This document shows, piece after piece, positions 13,820 through 23,513 of a stretch of 64,000 nucleotides of DNA. The notes beneath the pieces are model-generated. The model was not told the origin of the DNA and did not search any database. It was given only the letters and a program-made list of their open reading frames with translations. This DNA is from Damh-18 sp964570795. Its GTDB lineage: Bacteria > Patescibacteriota > Minisyncoccia > Phycocordibacterales > UBA918. Position numbers and translations under genes: made by a program. The stretch is taken from contig CAZMYZ010000001.1 of NCBI GenBank assembly GCA_964570795.1, forward strand, positions 1 through 64,000, in the 5' to 3' direction. Within the stretch, counting starts at the first letter, position 1; the number at the start of each line of letters is the position of its first letter.

Positions 13820-16800
13820 ATGAATGAGGAAATAGATGCGGGTGAGAGGGCTTCCCATTCGGAGATTATTGTGTCACCGAATGAAACAGTGATGGACATG
13901 TCGTTATCCACTGGAGATACGACACGCGACACTCGCTGGACGCGCTTGGTTGCGTTGGTTCGTGCACATACTCGTGCAGTAGTACTTATTGGCCTCGGTG
14001 GCCTTTTTGTGTTCGTTGGTCTCGCATTCTATTTTTACAGTACCCATACCGAAAGTACTCCACCAAAACATTTTGCAAATATATATACGTTTGTTCCTGA
14101 AAAGATTTCGATGAGTGCCATGATTCCACTCTCACTTCCCAAGGGGATAAGTGAAGCAGAAGCAATACAAAAAGTTGTATTTTCTCCCGCGCTGAAAGGG
14201 GAATGGATTGAGGATGCGATACCCGAGCAGGTAACCTTCAAACCCGATACTGAACTCCTTCTTGGTACCTACTATGCTGTGACTCTTGATACGGGTACGG
14301 TGCGTGTGTCGGGGGATTTCCTGGTGGACGCTAATCCTCGTGTTGAAACCGTATTCCCACGTGAGGGAAGTGAGACCGATGAACATGCAAAAATCACCAT
14401 TCTCTTTAATCGTCCGATGGTGCCACTCACGACACTTACCGAGCAGGAGTCGAAAGAACTGCCGATTACTATTTCTCCCGAGACGAAGGGACGATTTAAA
14501 TGGGTGAGTACACGCAATCTGCAGTTTATCCCTGACACGCAACTCACGCCGTCCTCGCACTATACGGTAGCAATAGGGGAGGGCATGACATCAATCGACG
14601 GTCTCAGTGTTGCACCTGAAACATATTCTTTCACCACTCGCCCATTACGCTATGTATCGGTCTCAGAGAGTGGAGTGGGGTATCGCTCGCCTATAGTGAT
14701 TGCATTTAATCAGCCCGTAGATCTTGAAAAGACCGAAGGAATGATTCGTGTGACAAACGGCAATGGTGATACTGTTGATGTAAACGTTGAGTACGGCGAG
14801 ACTACCACCTATGACCGTGTAACGGGAGATGCATCGACCCATGAGGATAGAAGTACCGTGTTTGTATACCAAAAGAAAGATGCATACGGAAGGAAAAATG
14901 TATGGGACTTTGAAACCAATTACACATTCAGCATCACAGGTGCTGTGCCGAGTGAGGGGGATATTACCCTTGATGAGGAACGTACGGTCTCGGTGCAAAT
15001 TCCCCATATTGTTGCTGATGTTGCCGCCACATCCGAGCGTAGCCCGCTCGCGTCGCCTGACCTTTTTGACCCACAAGGTACGCTCGTGGTGCGTTTTCAT
15101 GACGATATCGACAAAGACCGCTCAAAGATACATGCGAAAGGACTTCGTTCTATGGTGTATGGAGAGCAGTGCAAGCGTGATGCACGAGGGGAAGAAATTT
15201 TCCTTGGCGATGATTGCGAAAAAGAAGAAGACCCACGAACGCTCGTACTTACGTTTGATCCCACTGCATTTAGCCCAAGTGAGGTATTTTCACTGACATT
15301 CGATGCACTCTATACGCGTGATGGATTTCTTGCAAATAAAGATGCGATTACGCGTGACATCAGGGTGTATCCCACACTCTCCATCTTACGCACCGTACCC
15401 GCTGAGGGGACACAAAACGCTGCACTCGACCGACTCACGCTCTGTACGAATGCACCACTTCGTGAGCCGGGGGATGCAGGAATGAAATCATATGTGCGTA
15501 CCGAAAATTATATTGTGTATGGACGATGGTCCGACTCGTTTCTCGTACATCCGTACGAAAAAAACGAATATTATCGGTCTGTGTGTAGTCCCGGGGAGTA
15601 CGAAACAGAGATTCAATACGGACTCCTACCGACTACGCCGTATACACTTTCACTTGCCCTTACCGATGCATTCGAGGGGACTACAAATGGACACCTGTCG
15701 TTTACCACGACAGAGCCAGGCGAGCAGTACACGCGCTTCCACAATATGCAGAAGCAGTACAATGTGACGCGTCCTGAACACACTCAACTCACCTACGCGG
15801 TGGAGAATCTCGAGTATGTGGATATGCATATTTGTAAACTCCCTGCAGCATCATTTTTGGAGCGGCTGAACCAAGGAGGGAATCGAGCCCCTTCAGGTGT
15901 GGGATGTACTGAGGTACAGACGGAGCGTATCACACTCCCGCCACGGTATTGGGTAAACAATTATTTCCAAGTGGATTTGCATACGTATTTTGCAGATACA
16001 CGCGGACAGTACGTGCTCACCTTCAGCAGTCCGCTCTACCGCGACTCATACTCAAAGGAGCAACTGTATGATGTGACATATCTCAGTGTAACGGGGCTTG
16101 CGGTAGGGAAGAAGGAAGTGCGCTACGAGGAAAATGAATACTATTGGGGATCAGGAAATCCACTTGCAAATGAGGTGCTTAAAAAGAAACTTGGCTCAAG
16201 CCAGAACCTCTACTGGGTAAATGATAGTGCAACACTGGCGGCCGTGAGCGGTGCGACGGTAGTGCAGTACCACGGAGATATATATCCAAAGAGTGGTGCA
16301 ATAGGTATGACTAATGGGGAAGGTATCGCGCGTGTTGCTACCGAGCGTAATGTGAATGCGGCGATTGTTTCATACAATGGTGATGTGGCTATCGTGAGCG
16401 ACTGGGCAGATACACTAGGGTGGTATGCACAGAACGCCGATAATAGTTCTCGCACGTACCTCTATACCGACAGACCAATATACCGCCCCGGGCACACCGT
16501 CTATATCCGTGGTATTGACCGTGTGGGATTTGATGGCGCATACGAAGTGTGGCAGCAGAACAACGTTCCACTTGAGGTGTTTGATGCTACAGGAAATCGT
16601 GTGTACGACACCATGCTCACGGTGAATCCGTACGGTACATTCAATACCGAATTCACCTTGCCTGCTGATGCACCACTCGGGAGTTATCGTATTGATGTGT
16701 TTAATCAAAGTGCCTGGTTTGATGTGGAGGAGTATGTACCCGCACCATTTAAACTCGAATTGACCGGCGGGAAGGAGGAATATACAAACGGTGAGGAAAT

Positions 16801-19800
16801 ACAACTTGATGTACAAGCAGACTATTACTTCGGCGTGCCGCTCAGTGGTGGGGAAGTCTTCTATAGTGCAACCGCACAAGACTACTACTTCGACCGCTAC
16901 ACCGATGAGTACTTCAACTTTGGTAGTGGATGGTACTCTTGCTATTCGTGTGGGTACGGAGACAAATTCCTCTTCCGTGGTGAGGCTGTTATCGACGAAC
17001 AGGGGAGCGCACATATATCGCGCCCGATACATCTGAAGGACTTCTTTAAGGATGATGAGTCTGTGGGGAGCAAACTCGTTACCTTTACCGTATCTGCAAA
17101 AGATACGAATGGCCGTTCGGTTTCCGCGCAGCGCACCTTTATCGTACACAAGGGAGCATTCTACATAGGTGCCGTGACGAGCGAGTACTATACCGGAGTG
17201 AATACACCCATTACCCTGAAAGTAAAAACAGTCGACACAAAAGGTACGCCTATCTCAGAGAGAGACATACAGCGGGTAGTGTATAAAGTCGATTGGGATA
17301 TTTTTAAGCGACAGGAAGTGGATGGTGGATTCTACTATCGTTCTGAGAAGAAGCGTACACAGATGAGCGAGGAGACAATCAAAACGGATGGAAACGGTAA
17401 TTGGGAGGGGACACTCACATTCCCTAAAGAGGGTGAATATGAAATTGTTGTCTCGAAGGATGATGCGGAAGGAAACCGTATCGATACAACGACGTCTGTA
17501 TATATCTATGGCGAAAGCGTAGTGGTACCACCGAATAATAATTATGACCTCGATATAGAGGTAATGAGTAACGACATGAAGGTGGGAGAAAAGGGTTCTC
17601 TCCTCATTAAGTCGCCTTACAAGCGCGCAAAGATGCTTATCACTGCGGAGCGCGGCACTATCTTTGACTATTGGATAAGAGAGGTGAGTGGCGGACTCTT
17701 TCTCCATGAGTTCCCCGTGAAGAGTGAGTATGTGCCAAACGTTTACTTCTCTGCACTCCTTCTTTCAGATACTCCTGAGGTAAAATATGGCACGGCTGAG
17801 TTTGCTATCAACAAAGATGAACACGTCCTCGATGTGGAAGTGACCGCAAATAAAACCTCGTACCTTCCGGGTGAACAAGTAACGCTTGATGTGGTGACCA
17901 AGAGTAGTATAGGGAACGCCGTACCGGCTGAGGTTTCTATTGCTGTTGCCGATCTTTCAGTCCTTGCCCTGAAGGGGAATCCAAAGCGTGACCCACTCTC
18001 CTATTTCTACAGTGGTTTTCCACTCTCAGTGGTAACGGGAAGTAATATCAAAAATATCCTCTACGAGATGGATATTCCATTGGGGACAAAGGGTGGTGGT
18101 GGCGACCCCAATGACCTAGTGACCAAAAAGCGTGGCCTCTTTAAAGATACTGCATATTGGAGTGCCTCGGTGACTACTGATACAAACGGCCATGCACAGG
18201 TGTCCTTCACGCTTCCCGATAATCTCACCACATGGCAGATAGAGTCGATTGGTGTTACGAAAGATACGAAGGTAGGTGTGGACTACACAGAACTCACCAC
18301 AAAGAAAGACCTTATGGCGGTCCCCCTCGCGCCTCGTTTTATTGTTCCGGGAGATACTTTCAAACTTGGTGCAAAGGTATTCAATGAAACCGAAAAATCT
18401 GCACAGGTCGCTGTAGCACTCACGAGTGATACGCTTACCTTTATCGGAGAACATACCGATACGGTGACGGTAGAGAAGGGTGAGACCAAGACCGTCTATT
18501 TTGACGTGACGGCTCCAAAGGATAAAAAATCAGGTGAGCATCTTTTCACTTTCAAAGCGTCATTTGATGCGTATGTTGATGAGGTGGAGCGTGCAATCCC
18601 CATCACAAAAAACCGTACGTATGAGACCGTGGCAACTGTAGGTGTGACTACCGACAGGGTAACCACTGAGTACCTCTATGTCCCCGAAGAAGTACTTGGA
18701 GGAGATGGCGGGCTCACTGTGCATGCAAATGCAACGCTTGCGGCATTTATGACTGACGCACTCACGTACATGGCTACGTACCCGTACGGCTGTAGTGAGC
18801 AACTCGCGAGTGCACTCAGTACCATCGCTATTTTGCAGAGTGCACTTAAAACACCAAATGTCCCGGGACGTTTTGAGACAATCGAGTATGAGGGGGTTAC
18901 CTATACCGTGGATGAGGTGGTGCACAAAGGGCTCACCAAGATATACGAGACACAAACTATGGATGGGGGATTCTCGTACTACACAGGGCTTATGCCTGAT
19001 GTGTGGCTCAGTATGCATGTCCTCACCGCACTCACCGAACTCAAGCAGGCCGGATTCTCTGTGCGTGAAGACGTGCTTTCCCGTGGTGCAACATACATAG
19101 AAGCGAAAGTGTCAGAAAACTATGGGTACTATCCCCGTGAGCACCGTGAACTCGTGATTCTTGCTGAGTATGCACTCAGACAAGTTAATGGAAATACACC
19201 GACACACCTCACCTCACTTGTGACCGAGATACTCAAGGAGAAACTCTTTGTGCAGGAGGAAATGAGTAGCATGACGCTTGCATATCTCGCGATTTTGACC
19301 GCAAAGGGTTGGGATGAGGGAGTGCGTGCGTATGTCTACGATACACTTTTGAATCGTATCAATATTGACGGACGTGGTGCGTATCTCAAGCCATCTGTAC
19401 AGCAGATATCTGAGTACTACGAAACAGCAATTAAAGACACAGCACTTCTCCTTAAAGCATTTGTGGCACATGAAGATAAAAATACACAGATAGCGAGTCT
19501 CCTCAGATGGCTCCTTGCAAGCCGTGACGCACACGGTGTATGGGGGTCTACGCAAAATACCTTTGTGGTGGTGGATGCTATGGCTGAGTACCTTGCCTTC
19601 ACTCATGAGACCGAAGCGCAATTTACGCTTGAGGGTGCGCTTGGTGGTACTACACTCTTTGAACATGCATGGAGTGGTGCCAATATCTTTGAGACACTCA
19701 CCCATACAACACCGATTGACTCATTCGCACGCAATACGCTCCTTCCATTTACGTTTACACGCACAGACAGTGAAGGTCAAAAGAATACACTCTACTACGA

Positions 19801-20437
19801 CATGTCACTCAAATATTTCTTGCCGGTGGAGTCGCTTCCGCCGCGTGATGAGGGTATCACTATTACGCGTGATATCTATACACTTACCGATACTGAGGAA
19901 AAAACACCGATTGAAAAAGCAAAAATTGGCGATATTGTAAAAGGCAAAATCACGCTCACGGTGCCTGGTGCATATACACATGTGTCTGTTGAAGATTTCA
20001 TTCCTGCCGGATTTGAGATTGTGAATCAAAACCTCGATACTGAGCAAGGTGCCGTGAGTGCAGAAAAAGGTGATTATGGTTTTGCACCGGTAACGCATGA
20101 GGAAGAGCGGGGATACCTCGCACGCGCATTCTCGCGTGTGGGTACGTACTTTGGGTATACATCACAGACTGCGCAGACATACAGTGCGATGGACTATACC
20201 TATTCCTATGATGTGGAGGAGGGAACGAAGACACTCTATCCTTCACATATTGAAGCACATGACGACAGAGTGTTCCTCTACACTGAAGCACTTAATCCAG
20301 GAGTATATGAATACGAGTATTACTTGCGTGCACTCGTACCGGGGACATTTACGCACCTTCCCGCACGCGCAGAAGAACTCTATTTCCCCGATATCTTTGG
20401 CCGCACAAGTGGCGGACGCTTTACCGTGACGGAGTGA
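13820..20437 (+). CDS. Alpha-2-macroglobulin family protein with thioester
   Basis: A giant (2205-residue) cell-surface protein thought to trap proteases. Residues about 52-73 form one transmembrane anchor; then come Ig-like domains (TVFPREGSETDEHAKITILFNRP), MG-type domains with VEEYVPAPFKLELT (about residue 970), a bait-like middle, and the complement-type thioester domain with YPYGCSEQ, Cys1658 and Gln1661 forming the thioester. Downstream is the alpha/alpha toroid (GGFSYYTG, DVWLSMHVLTAL) and a receptor-binding-like end. Bacterial family members are associated with PBP1C, and here pbpC converges on it with a 17-bp overlap of the 3' ends. Interpretation as a defence against foreign proteases comes from the E. 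coli family. Confidence 0.92.
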   Translation: MNEEIDAGERASHSEIIVSPNETVMDMSLSTGDTTRDTRWTRLVALVRAHTRAVVLIGLGGLFVFVGLAFYFYSTHTESTPPKHFANIYTFVPEKISMSAMIPLSLPKGISEAEAIQKVVFSPALKGEWIEDAIPEQVTFKPDTELLLGTYYAVTLDTGTVRVSGDFLVDANPRVETVFPREGSETDEHAKITILFNRPMVPLTTLTEQESKELPITISPETKGRFKWVSTRNLQFIPDTQLTPSSHYTVAIGEGMTSIDGLSVAPETYSFTTRPLRYVSVSESGVGYRSPIVIAFNQPVDLEKTEGMIRVTNGNGDTVDVNVEYGETTTYDRVTGDASTHEDRSTVFVYQKKDAYGRKNVWDFETNYTFSITGAVPSEGDITLDEERTVSVQIPHIVADVAATSERSPLASPDLFDPQGTLVVRFHDDIDKDRSKIHAKGLRSMVYGEQCKRDARGEEIFLGDDCEKEEDPRTLVLTFDPTAFSPSEVFSLTFDALYTRDGFLANKDAITRDIRVYPTLSILRTVPAEGTQNAALDRLTLCTNAPLREPGDAGMKSYVRTENYIVYGRWSDSFLVHPYEKNEYYRSVCSPGEYETEIQYGLLPTTPYTLSLALTDAFEGTTNGHLSFTTTEPGEQYTRFHNMQKQYNVTRPEHTQLTYAVENLEYVDMHICKLPAASFLERLNQGGNRAPSGVGCTEVQTERITLPPRYWVNNYFQVDLHTYFADTRGQYVLTFSSPLYRDSYSKEQLYDVTYLSVTGLAVGKKEVRYEENEYYWGSGNPLANEVLKKKLGSSQNLYWVNDSATLAAVSGATVVQYHGDIYPKSGAIGMTNGEGIARVATERNVNAAIVSYNGDVAIVSDWADTLGWYAQNADNSSRTYLYTDRPIYRPGHTVYIRGIDRVGFDGAYEVWQQNNVPLEVFDATGNRVYDTMLTVNPYGTFNTEFTLPADAPLGSYRIDVFNQSAWFDVEEYVPAPFKLELTGGKEEYTNGEEIQLDVQADYYFGVPLSGGEVFYSATAQDYYFDRYTDEYFNFGSGWYSCYSCGYGDKFLFRGEAVIDEQGSAHISRPIHLKDFFKDDESVGSKLVTFTVSAKDTNGRSVSAQRTFIVHKGAFYIGAVTSEYYTGVNTPITLKVKTVDTKGTPISERDIQRVVYKVDWDIFKRQEVDGGFYYRSEKKRTQMSEETIKTDGNGNWEGTLTFPKEGEYEIVVSKDDAEGNRIDTTTSVYIYGESVVVPPNNNYDLDIEVMSNDMKVGEKGSLLIKSPYKRAKMLITAERGTIFDYWIREVSGGLFLHEFPVKSEYVPNVYFSALLLSDTPEVKYGTAEFAINKDEHVLDVEVTANKTSYLPGEQVTLDVVTKSSIGNAVPAEVSIAVADLSVLALKGNPKRDPLSYFYSGFPLSVVTGSNIKNILYEMDIPLGTKGGGGDPNDLVTKKRGLFKDTAYWSASVTTDTNGHAQVSFTLPDNLTTWQIESIGVTKDTKVGVDYTELTTKKDLMAVPLAPRFIVPGDTFKLGAKVFNETEKSAQVAVALTSDTLTFIGEHTDTVTVEKGETKTVYFDVTAPKDKKSGEHLFTFKASFDAYVDEVERAIPITKNRTYETVATVGVTTDRVTTEYLYVPEEVLGGDGGLTVHANATLAAFMTDALTYMATYPYGCSEQLASALSTIAILQSALKTPNVPGRFETIEYEGVTYTVDEVVHKGLTKIYETQTMDGGFSYYTGLMPDVWLSMHVLTALTELKQAGFSVREDVLSRGATYIEAKVSENYGYYPREHRELVILAEYALRQVNGNTPTHLTSLVTEILKEKLFVQEEMSSMTLAYLAILTAKGWDEGVRAYVYDTLLNRINIDGRGAYLKPSVQQISEYYETAIKDTALLLKAFVAHEDKNTQIASLLRWLLASRDAHGVWGSTQNTFVVVDAMAEYLAFTHETEAQFTLEGALGGTTLFEHAWSGANIFETLTHTTPIDSFARNTLLPFTFTRTDSEGQKNTLYYDMSLKYFLPVESLPPRDEGITITRDIYTLTDTEEKTPIEKAKIGDIVKGKITLTVPGAYTHVSVEDFIPAGFEIVNQNLDTEQGAVSAEKGDYGFAPVTHEEERGYLARAFSRVGTYFGYTSQTAQTYSAMDYTYSYDVEEGTKTLYPSHIEAHDDRVFLYTEALNPGVYEYEYYLRALVPGTFTHLPARAEELYFPDIFGRTSGGRFTVTE

Positions 20438-22508
20438 TTACACGAATAGTGATGTACTCAGTGCGTCCGGACTCTGGGTCGTGAGCACTGAGTTCGTATG
20501 TGTCGGGAGTACTGGGGTGAAACGCTACCTCAGTACCTGCATCAAGCGCGGTACCATTTACTGCCCATTGTACAGAACGTGATGCGTGGAGTGGAATGGT
20601 TACCGAGTCCGAAAACTCAAATGTATCATCGTGATGGGGGCGGACGATGAGTGTGTCGGTGAGGAGGAGTGTTTCATGCATGTTTGGTTCATCGCCAGGA
20701 AGTCCCCATTCCAGTGAATTACCCAGAGGGATTCGTGTGATATGTGTGTCGGTGAATTGTGCTCCTGTATAGTGTGGGGTTTCTTTCAAGTATTCCATTA
20801 CATCATGCCAAATAGTCCCCGCACCGGATTGGCCTGTTACTTGCATGAGTGGCTCATTTTCGCTGTTGCCGAGCCATACGCCCACGACGAAATCGGGTGT
20901 ATACCCCACCACCCAACTATCATGAAAATCACGCGACGTACCCGTCTTTACTGCATATGATGGAATGGTCAGATTGAGACTACTCTTTAAGCCAAACTGC
21001 TCAACACCGGTGAGCCTATCACTTAAAATAGCAGTGACGAGTTCGATGTATTTTGGATCAGCAACAGTACGCAGGTCGCGTACGTGGGATTGAGGGGGTA
21101 GCGCGCGCGTGGTGCTTCCATTTCGCGTGGTAATAAGTGGCGCAAGTGTGCCTCCGCGCGGGAAGAGAGTGAAGTAGTGCGTGAGCGTGAGTAAATCCAT
21201 CTCGAGCCCGCCAAGTGCGATACCATACTGATAACTGTCGTAGGGCTGGAGAGGGGTAAATGAAAGTGTGTCACCGAGAAAGTGATAAAAATGACTAAGA
21301 CCAATGTACTCAAGTATCTTAACCGATGGCACATTGAGGCTGTTACTGAGTGCCTGATGGAGAGTTACTTCACCGTGGTATTGACCATCAAAGTTTTTGG
21401 GGTAGAGCGCATATCCCGTGGCGATAGGGTACTTGTATTCGCGGTCGTCAACGCGTGAGTAGGGGCGAAGTCCCTCCATAAATCCCTTGAGATATATAAA
21501 AGGTTTTACTGTAGAGCCAATGGGACGTGGCTCAAGTGCCATATTTATTTTCCCCCCATTTGTTTCCTGTGTAGGGTCGGGACTGCCCACAAGTGCAATG
21601 AGTTCTTCGGTTTGGGGATTGATAACCACAATAGCGCCGTTTCTGGCACCACGCGCACGTTCACGCGCAATATGTTGTGCAAGGATCGTGCGGAGGTCTT
21701 CATTCACGGTAGCGTCGAGTGTCGTATTGCACGAATCGGTACATGCGATACCAAGTGACGATACTTCAAAGATGCTTGGACTCTGAAAGGTATATGCATT
21801 AGTGACGCGCGGTGCAACATACGATTCAGGAAGTTTGAGATGGGTGTAGAGCGCCCGTGCATACGCGCTATTTTCCTCACGCCACGGATTTCTTTTTGCA
21901 GGATTCGCAAGTGTCGCCAGAAGCGCCACATGCTCAGATACTGTCGTATCCTGAAATGATTTGTCAAAATACGCCCGACTACCCGCCTCAAACCCTTGTA
22001 CCTGATTACCGAGGGAGACGGTATTTGCATACATGAGGAGGACTTCATCCTTATTCGTATATATCTCAAGACTTATGGCGTAGAGTGTCTCTTTCAGTTT
22101 GTTTTTAAATGTACGTTCACCCTCTGTCCCGAGTATATTTTTTGCAAGTTGCTGTGTGATGGTACTCGCACCGCCCGCATCTCCGTATCGTACATAATGC
22201 AAGAGTGCACGGAGAGTGCTGAATGGATTTACTCCAGGATGGTAATAGAAAAAGCGGTCCTCTTTCATAATAAGGAGACGCACAAAGTCAGGATTCAGTG
22301 TCTCTACGGGATAGGCGTAGAGACCCTTGTTGTTTGCAGTAATGCTGAGCGGGCTCCCATTTCGGTCGTACATAATATCTGACGTCAGTGCCGCAAAGCG
22401 CTTTTCTCCGTCGCGTGCAAGGAAAAAAGCAGCAGTCATACACACTGAAATACATATCAGCACACCAACGATAATTCTTTTTCGTTTCTGAAGGAAGAGT
22501 GCAATCAT
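20421..22508 (-). CDS. pbpC: Penicillin-binding protein 1C
   Basis: Bifunctional murein synthase of class A. The 695 residues run: TM anchor (residues 10-32), glycosyltransferase GT51 with MKEDRFFYYHPGVNPFS and GGASTITQQLAKN, transpeptidase with active serine in GSTVKPF, SNSLN and KTGTS (VKTGTSRDFHDSWVVGYTPD), and a C-terminal Ig-like BiPBP_C domain of about 90 residues that marks the 1C subclass. The ATG at 22508 is chosen because the TM segment follows it directly. It overlaps the alpha-2-macroglobulin gene tail to tail by 17 bp; in Enterobacteria the same two genes form an operon, so the pairing is conserved but the arrangement differs. Confidence 0.93.
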   Translation of the reverse strand: MIALFLQKRKRIIVGVLICISVCMTAAFFLARDGEKRFAALTSDIMYDRNGSPLSITANNKGLYAYPVETLNPDFVRLLIMKEDRFFYYHPGVNPFSTLRALLHYVRYGDAGGASTITQQLAKNILGTEGERTFKNKLKETLYAISLEIYTNKDEVLLMYANTVSLGNQVQGFEAGSRAYFDKSFQDTTVSEHVALLATLANPAKRNPWREENSAYARALYTHLKLPESYVAPRVTNAYTFQSPSIFEVSSLGIACTDSCNTTLDATVNEDLRTILAQHIARERARGARNGAIVVINPQTEELIALVGSPDPTQETNGGKINMALEPRPIGSTVKPFIYLKGFMEGLRPYSRVDDREYKYPIATGYALYPKNFDGQYHGEVTLHQALSNSLNVPSVKILEYIGLSHFYHFLGDTLSFTPLQPYDSYQYGIALGGLEMDLLTLTHYFTLFPRGGTLAPLITTRNGSTTRALPPQSHVRDLRTVADPKYIELVTAILSDRLTGVEQFGLKSSLNLTIPSYAVKTGTSRDFHDSWVVGYTPDFVVGVWLGNSENEPLMQVTGQSGAGTIWHDVMEYLKETPHYTGAQFTDTHITRIPLGNSLEWGLPGDEPNMHETLLLTDTLIVRPHHDDTFEFSDSVTIPLHASRSVQWAVNGTALDAGTEVAFHPSTPDTYELSAHDPESGRTEYITIRVITPSR

Positions 22509-22566
22509 CGTTGTATTTTTGCACAGAAGTGATGAGGCGCATAGGGGAGGGAGAAGCGAATGGATA

Positions 22567-22607
22567 ATTACAAACCCCCGCGGCCGTAGGCCGCGGGGGT
22601 TTGTAAT
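22567..22607. terminator. Dispersed GC palindrome terminator, copy A
   Basis: Arms of 19 nt around GTA (core ACAAACCCCCGCGGCC). The central 35 nt are identical to the terminator at 27197-27233. It lies between the divergent starts of pbpC and csoR. Confidence 0.75.
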
Positions 22608-22626
22608 ACACAGCATGTATTGACTG

Positions 22627-22649
22627 ATACCCCCAGGGGGGTATATACT
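22627..22649 (+). promoter_or_regulatory. CsoR-type operator overlapping the csoR -10
   Basis: ATACCCCC (22627-22634) and GGGGGTAT (22637-22644) form the G-tract palindrome typical of copper-sensing CsoR operators. Its last base is the first base of the -10 TATACT (22644-22649), which is 7 nt before the ATG at 22657, so repression and a leaderless start are combined. Confidence 0.75.
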
Positions 22650-22656
22650 CATCACT

Positions 22657-22941
22657 ATGAAAAAAGAACAAACACAGGCGTCTGTATCACAAGAAAAAAT
22701 GATACGCCGTCTCAAGATTATTGAGGGACAGATTCGTGGGCTTCAGGATATGCTCACGAAAGGTACGTATTGTATCGATATTATTACGCAAACATCCGCA
22801 GTAAAACAGGCACTCACCGTGGTTGAGGATACCCTTATGGAAGGGCATCTTGAAACATGTCTCGTGCATCAAATTCAAGAGGGGCAAAGTAAAAAAGCGG
22901 TGGAGGAAATTCTCAAAGTGTATCAATTAAAACGTAAATAA
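22657..22941 (+). CDS. csoR: CsoR-family copper-sensing repressor
   Basis: DNA-binding repressor released by Cu(I). The 94 residues are an all-helical CsoR/RcnR protein: RRLKIIEGQIRGLQDML helix, then Cys39, His64 and Cys68 (YC...GHLETC), the C-x24-H-x3-C spacing of copper ligands. It leads an operon of copper genes, with 6 nt to the DUF305 gene, and has a matching operator over its own promoter, implying autoregulation. A second family member (27236-27496) has identical ligand spacing. Confidence 0.92.
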   Translation: MKKEQTQASVSQEKMIRRLKIIEGQIRGLQDMLTKGTYCIDIITQTSAVKQALTVVEDTLMEGHLETCLVHQIQEGQSKKAVEEILKVYQLKRK

Positions 22942-22947
22942 TTTTAT

Positions 22948-23508
22948 ATGCCAAAAGTATCAGTATATCTTGCAGGGTCACTCATGATTATTACAGGAAT
23001 TATCGGTGTGGGTATTGGATATACACTCACGCCACAATATACGCTCTCGATGTATGACAAGAATGTCATGGATTTAGGAAAGGCAGATGTCTGGATTGAT
23101 TTACGATATGCAAATGCCATGATTGCACACCATCGTGGTGCGGTGTTGCTTGCAGAAGAGGCAGAAAAGAGTGAGCGTAAAGAAATTGCTGATCTTGCGC
23201 GCGAAATTCAGAAGAATGAGCCTGTACTCATCGCAGAACTCTATGCGCAGAAGAAGGAGTGGTACGGAGATACCCGAGCAGTTATTGACCCTATTGTGCC
23301 AAAACTTGGAGCCTATGATGACACCTTTGATTTACGCTTTCTTAATGCACTTATTGCACATCATGAAAATGGTGTACGCATGACTCAGGATGTGCGTCTT
23401 AAATCAAGCAGAGGAGCAGTGCTCGATAATGCAAATGCAGTTGAAGCCTTTCTATCGCAGAGTGCCCTTATGCTCAAGGATTGGAGAAAGTCGTGGTATA
23501 GCATCTAA
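22948..23508 (+). CDS. DUF305 family membrane-anchored protein
   Basis: A 186-residue extracytoplasmic protein with an N-terminal TM anchor (residues 7-29) and the DUF305 signature: NAMIAHHRGAVLLAEEAE, then a second NALIAHHENGVRMTQDV. The paired His residues resemble those of CopM-type proteins that bind copper outside the cytoplasm; role in copper binding is inferred from family and context. It lies between csoR and copA, 6 and 5 nt from them, so the genes form one operon. Confidence 0.85.
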   Translation: MPKVSVYLAGSLMIITGIIGVGIGYTLTPQYTLSMYDKNVMDLGKADVWIDLRYANAMIAHHRGAVLLAEEAEKSERKEIADLAREIQKNEPVLIAELYAQKKEWYGDTRAVIDPIVPKLGAYDDTFDLRFLNALIAHHENGVRMTQDVRLKSSRGAVLDNANAVEAFLSQSALMLKDWRKSWYSI

Positions 23509-23513
23509 ATAGT

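Noticed and set aside
22657..23508. Second start for DUF305 upstream fused with csoR
   Set aside because: The frames are separated by a stop and 6 nt; both proteins have complete family ends.
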